A stretch of DNA of 27,381 bases, taken from assembly GCA_964458835.1 (NCBI GenBank), contig CAYWKV010000017.1, positions 1 to 27,381 on the forward strand, read 5' to 3'. The stretch's first letter is position 1. Every line of letters begins with the position of its first letter. Positions 15,484 through 22,882 of the stretch are shown piece by piece. Both the position numbers and the translations under genes were made by a program. The DNA is from JAHJQQ01 sp964458835. Its GTDB lineage: Bacteria > Pseudomonadota > Gammaproteobacteria > Thiohalobacterales > Thiohalobacteraceae. The notes beneath the pieces were generated by a model, which saw nothing but the letters and a program-made list of their open reading frames with translations, searched no databases and had not been told where the DNA came from.

Positions 15484-15602
15484 ATAGGCCTATCCGACAG
15501 GCAACTGCGAGGCGGCGCGTTCCGGGGCCGTTTTCGGGGGGCCCTGCGTGGCGATGCCGGTCATCACCCTCAAATGCACAACGAACGGAAGGAGGTTTCA
15601 AC

Positions 15603-16229
15603 ATGACAACATCCAGACATCCGGCCAGTCGCAGCCGGCTCCATGTCGGGTGTTCGGTCGTCACGAGTGCGCTGCTGCTCGCTCTGTACGCGCCGGGCCC
15701 TGTGCTGGCCGACAGCAAGGACGGAATCTTCCCGACTGCTGATCAGGTCGGTGGCGAGGTCTACCCCAAGGGTATTCAGGCGGGTGACAGCTTCCCGACC
15801 GATTGGGAAATCTACGACGAGAACGGCAACAAGCTGGATGCCGGCAAGCTCATCAAGGGCAAGCGCACCGTCCTTGCGTTCTTCATCTCGTCCGTCTCCG
15901 TGTCCGTGGACGAGCTCAAGAAGCTGCAGGCAGCCAGTGCCGCAGGCGGTTCCGATGCCCAGTTGCTGTTCGTGAACGCGGACCTGGTGGGCACGGGGCT
16001 GCTCGGCGGAGACCGCATCAAGGAGACGGCGCGCACGGTGCGCGTGGTCAAGCGCGACCAAGGCATCAATCTGCCCATATATGTCGCTCCCAACGACGCC
16101 CTGGACCCGAAGGGTCTGTCCAACAAGCTCGGTTTCCGCGGCCTGCCGACCGTGTACGTGATCGGCGCGGACGGCAAGGTGGAGAACGTCTACGTCGGTC
16201 CGCAGGACTGGTCTAAGGCGAGCATCTGA
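15603..16229 (+). CDS. Periplasmic thioredoxin-like protein without active-site cysteines
   Basis: A 208-residue protein with a Sec signal peptide (cleavage near 36, PVLA|DSKDG). The mature part has a TlpA/redoxin-type thioredoxin fold: GKRTVLAFFISSVSVSVDEL (87-105), where redox members carry W-C-x-x-C, and the cis-proline loop GLPTVYVIGADGKVENVYVG near the C-terminus. No cysteine is present in the mature protein, so it cannot do thiol-disulfide exchange. It may be a structural, metal-delivery or assembly partner. The Shine-Dalgarno AAGGAGGT is very strong. It is first in the operon, 29 bases ahead of the putative thiocyanate dehydrogenase. The fold is well supported by pattern. The role is unknown. 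Confidence 0.85.
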   Translation: MTTSRHPASRSRLHVGCSVVTSALLLALYAPGPVLADSKDGIFPTADQVGGEVYPKGIQAGDSFPTDWEIYDENGNKLDAGKLIKGKRTVLAFFISSVSVSVDELKKLQAASAAGGSDAQLLFVNADLVGTGLLGGDRIKETARTVRVVKRDQGINLPIYVAPNDALDPKGLSNKLGFRGLPTVYVIGADGKVENVYVGPQDWSKASI

Positions 16230-16258
16230 GCAACATCATCGACCGGAGGACAACAGGA

Positions 16259-17725
16259 ATGAGTATTTCCAGACGCAAATTCATGAAGGGCGCGATGGCC
16301 GCCAGCGTGGCCGGTGCCGCCGGCGGGCTCGGTATGCGCACCGCCTCGGCCGCCGTGCACGACGCCACTGCCGAACGTCAGCACAGCCTGTTCAAGGAGT
16401 TCAAGGGCAACGTCATTCTGCTGCCCGGCAAGTACAGCGGCGCCGTATCGGCCCTCGACCTGAGCGTGCCCGAGACCCTGGCCTGGTTCAACTACGGCCT
16501 GCTCGGCATCGACATGCCCATCCCGCACCACATCGCGGCCCTGCCGTCGGCGGATCCCTACAAGGGTTTCGACTTCTATCAGACCATGCAGCCGCCCGCG
16601 GCCCCGTACGTCAACGAAAACTCGCCGGAGTGGCGTGACCGTGGTCGGTTCGGGATGTGGAAGATGCGCTATGATGGCAGCGGCGCGCAGAACAAGATCT
16701 CGATGGTCGCCGACTTCGGTGCTATCACCGGCATGGACCTGGGTGTGCACGTGTCCATCGGTGTCGGCCCGAACGCCAACAAGTACGTGGCCTTCGCCGA
16801 CGGCCAGAAGGACATGGTCCTGATTACCGACGTCAGCGACAACCCGAAGATCGTCAAGGCCTTCCGGGTGGACTACGATCCGGTTGCGCGGCAGATCAAC
16901 ATCTCGCACATCTTCCCCGACCAGTCGACCGGCAAGTTCGATTTCGCCAACCGCAAGGGCATGAAGACCAGCCACGAGGCGATGCTCGGCGAAGAGCTGA
17001 TGCCGGCCGACCCGACCGCGGTGTTCGTCGACGCCTTCACCTGGCACCCCGAGCTGCCGCTCGGCGCGATCCTGGTCCGTCGTCATGGCTGTTGTGCCAT
17101 CGTCAACACCGAGACCTGGGAAGTCGAGGCGTTGCTGTCCACCGCCAAGGGCGCGCCGGACAACTTCCCGCTGGTCAAGCAGCAGGGTTACACCTGGACC
17201 TACTCGGTGCCGTCGGTGCTGACCCCGCTGCACGAGGCTGGTTTCATCCCCAGCGGCGAATACTTCCTCGCCTGCAACAACGTGCTGCAGAACAACATCG
17301 CCGTGTACCGTTCGACGGATCCGAACCCCATGAAGTGGAAGAAGGAGGCGTTCGTCGAAGGCTTCGGCAACAAGTACCTGCCGCTGCACATGGGCAACGT
17401 GCCGGATTCGCGCTGGGCGTTCTTCACCATCTGGGCGCGCAAGCCGCACAACGGCTTCATCTGCAAGGTCGATCCCAAGACCTGGAAGGTGGTGGCGAAG
17501 TGGGATACCGGTCCGGATCCGCACACCTGCGACTGCACCGTCGACGGCCAGTACATCACCACGGTGTACAGCGGCCATCAGGCGGGCCAGTCCGGCCTGG
17601 TGGTGATCCACGCCGACTCCAACGAGATCGTTGCACGCCTGCCCAGCCCGGGCGGCATGCACGACCACGTGGTGGTGCCGGAAAGCTGGGAGGGTCTCAA
17701 GTCCTCCCGCAGTACCTCGGTGTAA
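16259..17725 (+). CDS. tcdH: Putative thiocyanate dehydrogenase (copper, N2O-reductase-like propeller)
   Basis: A 488-residue precursor with a Tat signal (SRRKFMK, cleavage near ASA|AVHD at 31), so it is folded with cofactor before export to the periplasm. The mature part is a seven-bladed propeller of the nitrous-oxide-reductase superfamily. Comparing with the trinuclear-copper thiocyanate dehydrogenase of Thioalkalivibrio paradoxus, using ligand numbers from memory, H135, H206, H381, H437, H482 and H528 map to H91, H164, H325, H377, H422 and H468. K103, E288 and D314 map to K58, E246 and D258. The offsets stay in order (45, 44, 42, 42, 56, 56, 60, 60, 60). The expected reaction is thiocyanate to cyanate plus elemental sulfur with electrons to cytochrome c. 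It lacks the CuA domain of NosZ, and SBP56 signatures are absent. The RBS is CGGAGG. Confidence 0.82.
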   Translation: MSISRRKFMKGAMAASVAGAAGGLGMRTASAAVHDATAERQHSLFKEFKGNVILLPGKYSGAVSALDLSVPETLAWFNYGLLGIDMPIPHHIAALPSADPYKGFDFYQTMQPPAAPYVNENSPEWRDRGRFGMWKMRYDGSGAQNKISMVADFGAITGMDLGVHVSIGVGPNANKYVAFADGQKDMVLITDVSDNPKIVKAFRVDYDPVARQINISHIFPDQSTGKFDFANRKGMKTSHEAMLGEELMPADPTAVFVDAFTWHPELPLGAILVRRHGCCAIVNTETWEVEALLSTAKGAPDNFPLVKQQGYTWTYSVPSVLTPLHEAGFIPSGEYFLACNNVLQNNIAVYRSTDPNPMKWKKEAFVEGFGNKYLPLHMGNVPDSRWAFFTIWARKPHNGFICKVDPKTWKVVAKWDTGPDPHTCDCTVDGQYITTVYSGHQAGQSGLVVIHADSNEIVARLPSPGGMHDHVVVPESWEGLKSSRSTSV

Positions 17726-17733
17726 CGCCGCTT

Positions 17734-17762
17734 GTCGCGGCCCGGCGGTGCCGGGTCGCGAC
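17734..17762 (+). terminator. Strong intercistronic hairpin after the thiocyanate dehydrogenase gene
   Basis: A 13-bp stem with one G-U pair (GTCGCGGCCCGGC at 17734-17746 and its partner at 17750-17762) and a 3-base loop sits 8 bases after the stop and 22 bases before the next gene. No U tract follows, so partial attenuation or 3-prime protection of the upstream message is more likely than full termination. Confidence 0.6.
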
Positions 17763-17783
17763 CCTTATTCCTGGAGCTTGCTT

Positions 17784-18248
17784 ATGCTTGAATCCCGCAG
17801 TCTTCTCGCGTTGGTGATCTTCCTGTTCTCCGGCCTGCTGGTGGCGCCGTTTATGGCGCAGGCGCACACCGACGAGCATCTCGATGCCGTGGGCGGTGTG
17901 CACGGGGGCATGCTGCGCATGTCCGGCGCCTATCACCTGGAGCTGGCGGTCAACGAAGGCGCCGTGACCGTGTGGGTGATGGATCACGGCAATGCTCCGC
18001 AACCGACGGCAGGCGCGCGCGCTCAGCTGATGCTGCTGCAGGACGGCGAGCGCATCATCGTCGAACTCGAGCCGCAGGGCGAGAACGAGTTGCGCGGCAG
18101 TGATGCGCGCATCGTCGCCACGGAATCGCCGCGTGCCGTGCTCACACTCAGCATGAGCGGCCAGCCGCCGCTGCAGCTGCGCTTCGCCGAGATCGCCAAG
18201 CCGGCCGCCGCCGACGAACACGCCGGACATTCGCATGCGGGGCATTGA
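17784..18248 (+). CDS. Periplasmic His-tailed protein, possible copper-binding partner
   Basis: A 154-residue protein with a signal peptide (cleavage near 27, FMAQA|HTDEH). The mature domain starts GGVHGGMLRMSGAYHLELAV and continues as beta-rich sequence (VTVWVMDHGN, RIIVELEPQGENELRG). It ends with a histidine-rich tail, DEHAGHSHAGH. The HGG-x-tyrosine-x-LEL pattern is seen in small periplasmic proteins near metal efflux and copper genes, though I cannot name the family. His and Met residues at both ends would suit copper binding. It follows the copper enzyme in the operon and its end overlaps the next gene by 14 bases, indicating coupled translation. A role in supplying copper to the enzyme is plausible but only inferred from context. 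Confidence 0.8.
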   Translation: MLESRSLLALVIFLFSGLLVAPFMAQAHTDEHLDAVGGVHGGMLRMSGAYHLELAVNEGAVTVWVMDHGNAPQPTAGARAQLMLLQDGERIIVELEPQGENELRGSDARIVATESPRAVLTLSMSGQPPLQLRFAEIAKPAAADEHAGHSHAGH

Positions 18249-18842
18249 CCGCGCGGCATTGGCACTGACTCTCGCGCTGCTGCATGCCGGTGCGTCGGCC
18301 GCCGATGCCGGGCAGCCGGCGGCCGAGAGGCTGCTCGCCACCAATGCCTGCCCGGGCTGCGATCTCGACGAGATGGATCTCTCGGGGGCCAATCTGATGG
18401 GAGCGGATCTGGAGGGCGCCACCCTGCGGGAGGCGAATCTGCAGGGTGCGGCGGTCACCGGGGCGCACCTCCACGGCGCCGATCTGAGTCGCGCGAACCT
18501 CGCTGGCGCGATTCTCGGCGGTGCGGATATGACCGATGCCATCCTCACGGGCGCGAATCTCCAGGGCGCGTTTCTGACCCTGGCGCGGATGGAACGGGCG
18601 AATCTGGACGGTGCGGTGCTGACGCAGGCGCGCGTGGACAACGTCAACCTGGATGGCGCAAGCCTGGTGGGTGCCGACCTGACCGAGGCGGACCTCTACG
18701 ATTCGCGGTTCTTTTTCGCCAATCTGCGGGACGTCCGGCTGCAGGGCGCGAACCTGAACGATGCCGATTTCGGAGAGGCCGATCTCGATGGGGCGGTGAC
18801 GGATGCGGAGACCGTCTGCCCCGATCGCAGCAACGGCCCCTG
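18235..18842 (+). CDS. Secreted pentapeptide-repeat protein (cut by assembly gap)
   Basis: At least 202 residues. A signal peptide (ending near ASA|AD, residue 23) is followed by a C-x-x-C pair (NACPGCDLDEMDLSGANL, about 38-55). More than twenty A(D/N)Lxx pentapeptides then form a right-handed beta-helix (ANLMGADLEGATL, ANLQGA, ADLSRANLAGA). The last readable residues are DAETVCPDRSNGP, a usual ending for secreted members, and the next codon is TG followed by N. The stop may lie at the first gap base, but this cannot be shown. The start overlaps the previous gene by 14 bases. Function is unknown. Location and operon suggest a scaffold or partner in the periplasm. Confidence 0.85.
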
Positions 18843-18942
18843 NNNNNNNNNNNNNNNNNNNNNNNNNNNNNNNNNNNNNNNNNNNNNNNNNNNNNNNNNN
18901 NNNNNNNNNNNNNNNNNNNNNNNNNNNNNNNNNNNNNNNNNN
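18843..18942. other. Scaffold gap of 100 N
   Basis: Exactly 100 unknown bases, the customary placeholder for a gap of unknown size. Linkage and distance between the thiocyanate operon and everything to its right are not established by this sequence. Confidence 1.
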
Positions 18943-18950
18943 GTGGCGGC

Positions 18951-19796
18951 TCAGCCCTGTCGTTCCAGCACGGCTTCGACGAGGCGCAGGAAATCCGCCT
19001 CGTCGTCGACCTGTGCGAGTTCCGTCGTCGTCAGGGTGTAGCCGTAGCGGCCCGCGATCGCCTCGTAGCGCGGAATCCGCGCGTAGAACAATCGGGGGAA
19101 CATCCAGCGCACGAAGTCGTCGGGGTCGATCAGCGCCACGTAGGGCAGCCTGCGCTCCTCCATATAGAGGCCGAGCTGTTCATCCAGGAAGGCCTCGCGG
19201 TAGTAGAGCGGCTTGGGATCGGCCTCGGCCCGGCGGATGAGTTCCTGCTCGTCGGCCTCGGTGGCCTTGAGGTAGAGGATCAGGCTGTGTTCGGCCAGGA
19301 TTTCGATGGTGGTCGGATCGTCCAGCTCGCAGACGCTGCCGCCGGCATCGTTGACGAAGTGCCGGTAGCCGTAGATCTGCTGGGCCTTGCGGATGAATTC
19401 GGGTACGTCACGCATGGCGGCGATCTCGGCAGCGTGGTGCAGGGCCTGGCGATGCTTGAAGTCCTGCAGTCCGAGTCCACCCAGTTCCGGGTTGCCCAGC
19501 TTGCCAAGGAAGCTCGCGACCGGCTGCAGGTTGTCGACGGTGATGTTGTGGACGATCCGGATGGAATCGGAGCGCAACAGATCGCACAGAAAGGGGATCT
19601 CCATCACCTTGCACTTGAGATTGTCCAGGATCGGCTCGTCGAGATAGCGGGTGCCGATGCGGTAGTCTCCCGAGTAATGGAACCAGTCCCGTTTGCGCAG
19701 CATGTTGGAAAGCCGGGTCTTGCCGATGCCCGACATGCCGAGCAGGGTGATGCGTTTGTTCTGCCAGGTCCTGAACTGTTCGGCACTCAACTTCAC
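18951..19796 (-). CDS. P-loop nucleotide-binding protein of unknown function
   Basis: A 281-residue soluble protein. The Walker A motif GMSGIGKT lies near residues 19-26 in an N-terminal KRITLLGMSGIGKTRLSN segment, like small kinases and GTPase-type ATPases. The rest (RDWFHYSGDYRIGTRYLDEP, IYGYRHFVNDAGGSVCELDD) contains no further domain that I recognise. It resembles conserved ATPases annotated in gammaproteobacteria without known role. The start is GTG at 19796 with GGAGA six bases upstream. It ends 8 bases from the 100-N gap but its stop codon is present, so the gene is complete. It is divergent from the DUF155 gene. Confidence 0.85.
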   Translation of the reverse strand: MKLSAEQFRTWQNKRITLLGMSGIGKTRLSNMLRKRDWFHYSGDYRIGTRYLDEPILDNLKCKVMEIPFLCDLLRSDSIRIVHNITVDNLQPVASFLGKLGNPELGGLGLQDFKHRQALHHAAEIAAMRDVPEFIRKAQQIYGYRHFVNDAGGSVCELDDPTTIEILAEHSLILYLKATEADEQELIRRAEADPKPLYYREAFLDEQLGLYMEERRLPYVALIDPDDFVRWMFPRLFYARIPRYEAIAGRYGYTLTTTELAQVDDEADFLRLVEAVLERQG

Positions 19797-19917
19797 TGGG
19801 ATTCTCCGCGACGGGCCCGCCGGCAGCGGGGGCGATAGCCTACTATACCGGGGTGCCGCAGGGCGATGAAGTCACCGGCTGTTCAGCGGCGGGGATTTGC
19901 CGCATCATGCTGCTGCC

Positions 19918-20721
19918 ATGAGCGGATCCCTGTTCCCCGGCAAGTCCCGTCTGCATGCCCGCGCCCTGTTCATCGGCGAGCGTATCGACGTGCGCGCCTT
20001 CCAGGGGGCGGCGCGCGTCGCGGAAGGGCCGTTGCTGGTGCGGGCAGGTGCGGAAGGCTGCGCGGTGCTGTTCCGCTACGGGGCGGTCGTGCTGTTCGCG
20101 CTGCAGCCGATGGAGGAGGTCGCCTTTTTGGCCCAGCTGCAGCCGCTGATCGGCGGTGCATTCGCGCTTCCGGAAGCGGAGGAGGTCGAGCTCGGCATCG
20201 GCGGGGAGAGTGAGCAGCGTCCGGACGTGCCGGGCGCGCTCAGCCTGGCCGACACAGGCGCACCGCGGCTGCAGCTGGTGGCGGACGTGCTGGCCAAGAG
20301 CGTGATCCTGGCGCAATACGAGCGGCAGGTGACCGAGGTCTTCGATACCATCGAGCCGCTGGCCGCCGGTCTGCGGGGCGGCGGCCGCGTCGGCTTCCGC
20401 GCCCGGGAGCTGCTGCGGCAGATCGGTGACGTGCTGATGGTGGAGCACAAGATGGTCGGCCGCGCCGGCGTCACGGAGAAGCCCGACCTGCTCTGGGACC
20501 ATCCGGAACTGGAGCGTCTGCATGCCCGGCTGGTGGGCGAGTACGAACTGGTGGACCGGCACCGCGCCCTGGATCTGAAGCTGGAGCTGATCTCGCGCAC
20601 CGCCGAGACCGTGCTGGGCCTGCTGCAGGCCAAGCGCTCACTGCGCGTGGAGTGGTACATCGTCATTCTGATCCTGGTCGAGATACTTCTGTCGTTGTAC
20701 GCCATGTTCATTGCCGGGTGA
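19918..20721 (+). CDS. DUF155 (RMD1/YagE-type) membrane-anchored protein
   Basis: A 267-residue protein matching the RMD1/DUF155 family: ARALFIGERIDVRAFQG near the N-terminus, a middle helical region (AKSVILAQYERQVTEVFDTI), DVLMVEHKMVGRAGVTEKPD with WDHPELERLH, and a single C-terminal membrane helix (WYIVILILVEILLSLYAMFI). Family members in fungi are tail-anchored mitochondrial proteins. The bacterial role is unknown. I use the ATG at 19918, which fits the family start, though no good Shine-Dalgarno precedes it. A TTG at 19897 has a GGGGA site and would add seven residues (PHHAAA-type). The stop falls 154 bases before the PilZ gene. Confidence 0.85.
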   Translation: MSGSLFPGKSRLHARALFIGERIDVRAFQGAARVAEGPLLVRAGAEGCAVLFRYGAVVLFALQPMEEVAFLAQLQPLIGGAFALPEAEEVELGIGGESEQRPDVPGALSLADTGAPRLQLVADVLAKSVILAQYERQVTEVFDTIEPLAAGLRGGGRVGFRARELLRQIGDVLMVEHKMVGRAGVTEKPDLLWDHPELERLHARLVGEYELVDRHRALDLKLELISRTAETVLGLLQAKRSLRVEWYIVILILVEILLSLYAMFIAG

Positions 20722-20875
20722 GCGGCTGGGGGGCGGGCCGGACCGGGTTTCGATCCCTGGCGCTCGTCCAGGCCCCGCACCGCCGCATGGGCGGTCGAGA
20801 TGCATTTTGAGGCAGGTTCTAGGCATAATGAGCCGCGCGGCGCCACCGCCGCAGTCGATCCGGGCCGCCGATAAC

Positions 20876-21520
20876 ATGGAAAAAACAGCGCTCAACCTCG
20901 TGGTCGGTTCCACGCTCCAGTTGGAGTTGCCCGGCCGTGGCGGAGATCCCGCCTCGGTCACGCTCATCGGCTACCTCGCCGGTCGCAGCCTGCTGGTGAG
21001 CCTGCCGCCGGATGCCGCGGCCCCGACGACCGGGGATCCCTGCATCGTGCGCTTCGTGGCGGGCGATCAGCCGTACGCATTCGACAGCCGGGTGCTGTGC
21101 ATTGCCAGTCAGCCCTTCTCCTATCTGCATCTGGCCTACCCGGAGGGCGTCCAGCACGGCAGTGCGCGTCGCAGCCAGCGCGTCCAGGTCAACGACATGG
21201 TGATGATGCTGGTGATGGAGGAGGCCGGCAGGAAGCTGTCGGTGGCGCTGGCCGACATCAGCATGACCGGTGCGCGCCTGGTGGCCGGCAGTCGCCTGGG
21301 CGAGGTGGGCGAGCGCTTCTCCATCGAGATTCCGCAGGTGGAAAGCGAAGGACGCATCGCGCTGCCTTGCCAGGTCCGGTACGTGCGCGAGGAGCAGAGC
21401 GCGACGGTGGGCGGCAAACGCGTCTATCATCACGGCGTCGAGTTCACCGGGCTGGATCGCCAGGCGCTGGTGTTCATCGAGCGCTACATCGGGGAGAAGG
21501 TGGCGCAGCTGCGGTTCTAG
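20876..21520 (+). CDS. YcgR-like PilZ-domain cyclic-di-GMP effector
   Basis: A 214-residue protein with an N-terminal YcgR_2-type beta domain (LNLVVGSTLQLELPG, about 1-95) and a PilZ domain. The PilZ signature is intact: RRSQR-x-x (about 98-104) and D-x-S-x-x-G in DISMTGARL (about 125-133). The family binds cyclic di-GMP and typically slows flagellar motors or acts on other outputs. The ATG at 20876 is chosen because it begins the domain. An in-frame ATG at 20828 is possible, but it lies inside a CATAAT sequence (20824-20829) that could be a -10 box. No flagellar genes are in the window. The gene converges with the small gene at 21615 across a hairpin-forming repeat. Confidence 0.88.
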   Translation: MEKTALNLVVGSTLQLELPGRGGDPASVTLIGYLAGRSLLVSLPPDAAAPTTGDPCIVRFVAGDQPYAFDSRVLCIASQPFSYLHLAYPEGVQHGSARRSQRVQVNDMVMMLVMEEAGRKLSVALADISMTGARLVAGSRLGEVGERFSIEIPQVESEGRIALPCQVRYVREEQSATVGGKRVYHHGVEFTGLDRQALVFIERYIGEKVAQLRF

Positions 21521-21610
21521 GGGGTTAGGGACTAGGAATGATGAGATTACGTGGGGGTGATTTTTTCTAGTCCCTAGTCCCTAGTCCCTAGTCCCTAGTC
21601 CCTAGCCCCT
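21520..21610. repeat. Heptamer tandem repeat within a long hairpin
   Basis: Six consecutive copies of CTAGTCC (21567-21608, the last CTAGCCC) lie between convergent genes. The segment 21520-21536 (AGGGGTTAGGGACTAGG) pairs with 21594-21610 as a 17-bp stem with one G-U pair, and can shift register along the tandem copies. The run TTTTTT just before the copies adds a terminator-like look. It may stop transcription from both sides and is likely to vary in copy number. Confidence 0.85.
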
Positions 21611-21614
21611 CCCT

Positions 21615-21944
21615 TCACGTATACACATCGACACCGACCTTCGGCGCATCGCCGCCGTCGGGCTGATCCTGGGGCTGATCCCGGGGCTGGCATCTGCGCT
21701 CGCGCTTGCTGCGGGTATCCAGCAGGATGCGCTGCTGTGCCTTGCGGCGCTCGCCCTTGCGCCGTTCCACGCCCTGATAGACCGCCGCTGCCGTGTCGCG
21801 TGCGGACGGGGGCTGGTCGGTCACGGAATGCGCGCCGGCGGTCGGGGTGGATGCGCTGACGGTCCGGGTCGGCGGGTCCGCCGCGTTGTCCTTCTTCAGT
21901 CCCTGCAGGCCGCCGTCGTCCGGGCGGAAATGGATGTTGGTCAT
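21615..21944 (-). CDS. Small basic hypothetical protein
   Basis: A 109-residue protein I cannot name. The first 50 residues are low in structure (MTNIHFRPDDGGLQGLKKDN). The middle VYQGVERRKGERRKAQQRIL and LDTRSKRERR form a strongly basic patch of paired arginines, as in several uncharacterised short gammaproteobacterial proteins. The end is Gln/Asp/Pro-rich. There is no signal peptide or membrane segment. The gene lies 38 bases downstream of the HDOD gene on the same strand, so they probably form an operon. A nucleic-acid or membrane-surface role is conceivable from charge alone. Confidence 0.65.
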   Translation of the reverse strand: MTNIHFRPDDGGLQGLKKDNAADPPTRTVSASTPTAGAHSVTDQPPSARDTAAAVYQGVERRKGERRKAQQRILLDTRSKRERRCQPRDQPQDQPDGGDAPKVGVDVYT

Positions 21945-21982
21945 GATGTTCCGGGTCCTTCGGTCGGATCCGCGACGCCCCG

Positions 21983-22882
21983 TCAGGCGCGTGCCAGCAG
22001 CAGGCCGGCCGTCTCCGTGAACTGCAGCCCGGCCTCGCCGATCACCGCATCGTAATCGAAGGTCGCCTCGTCGACACCGATGGCGGTCCAGGCGGAGGCA
22101 TCGGCGCTCGCTTCGGTATTGGGCGCCTCGCAGAACGCCCCCAGTTGCGAGCGGTTGGCGAGGTTCTCGGCCAGATGCACGATGGAGGCTTCCAGCTCCG
22201 CCTGCATCGCATAAGACGGCATGTGGTGGTAGCCGACCGCTTCCTGCAGGGTTTCCGGCAGCATCCAGGTGCCGAGCAGGGCTCCGCCCAGGTCGGCGTG
22301 GGTGAAGCCCAGTTCCGCCAGTTCCGCCTGATGCAGTATGCCCTCGTCGCCGTCGCAGACCAGCAGCAGGTCGGCACAGGTCTCCGGCATGCGGCTGTAG
22401 AGGACGAGGCTGCCGATGTCGTGCAGCAGGCCGGCGACGAACATCCGTTCGGGGTGCAGCACGCGGCAGCGCTTGGCCAACGCCCGCGCCAGCAGACCGG
22501 TGTAGATCCCGTGGCGCCAGAAGGTGTCGATGTTCACCAGATTGTTGGGCAGGTTGGAGAACGATTTGATGGCCGAGACGGCGATCACCAGGCTGTAGAG
22601 CTCACGGATGCCGACGATGGTGATGGCCCGCGATACCGTATCGATGCGCCGGGAGAAGTTGAAATAGGCGCTGTTGACCAGCCGCAGCAGGCGCGCCGTC
22701 AGGCTGGGGTCGTTGCTGATGACGCTCCCGATCTCCTGGGCGGAGGCCTCATTGGACTCCACCAGGTCGAAAACCTTCACGCACACATCCGGTGGCGATA
22801 CGAGACAGGCGACGTCCTCGAGCAGGCTGGCGGCCAGATCGCCGGCCAGCTCGCGCGTCGCATGGGACTGAGTCTGGATCAT
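21983..22882 (-). CDS. HDOD-domain signalling protein
   Basis: A 299-residue cytoplasmic protein. The HDOD domain spans about 20-220: LVSPPDVCVKVFDLVESNEA, ISNDPSLTARLLRLVNSAYF, then AGLLHDIGSLVLYSRMP. HDOD domains resemble HD phosphohydrolases but usually lack activity and act in regulation of motility, stress or cyclic-di-GMP responses. The HD pair of HDIG is present in LLHDIG. The C-terminal 50 residues (EATFDYDAVIGEAGLQFTET) are an additional short region. The ATG at 22882 is preceded by a weak site. It shares an operon with the small basic protein and faces away from the DUF1631 gene across a 211-base region. Confidence 0.9.
   Translation of the reverse strand: MIQTQSHATRELAGDLAASLLEDVACLVSPPDVCVKVFDLVESNEASAQEIGSVISNDPSLTARLLRLVNSAYFNFSRRIDTVSRAITIVGIRELYSLVIAVSAIKSFSNLPNNLVNIDTFWRHGIYTGLLARALAKRCRVLHPERMFVAGLLHDIGSLVLYSRMPETCADLLLVCDGDEGILHQAELAELGFTHADLGGALLGTWMLPETLQEAVGYHHMPSYAMQAELEASIVHLAENLANRSQLGAFCEAPNTEASADASAWTAIGVDEATFDYDAVIGEAGLQFTETAGLLLARA

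Noticed and set aside
16259..17725. Reading the copper enzyme as SBP56/methanethiol oxidase or as nitrous-oxide reductase.
   Set aside because: SBP56 sequence hallmarks are absent, and the CuA domain and D-x-HH of NosZ are missing. The His positions match thiocyanate dehydrogenase as recalled.
21567..21608. CRISPR-like array.
   Set aside because: The units are 7 bases long with no spacers, so it is a simple tandem repeat.
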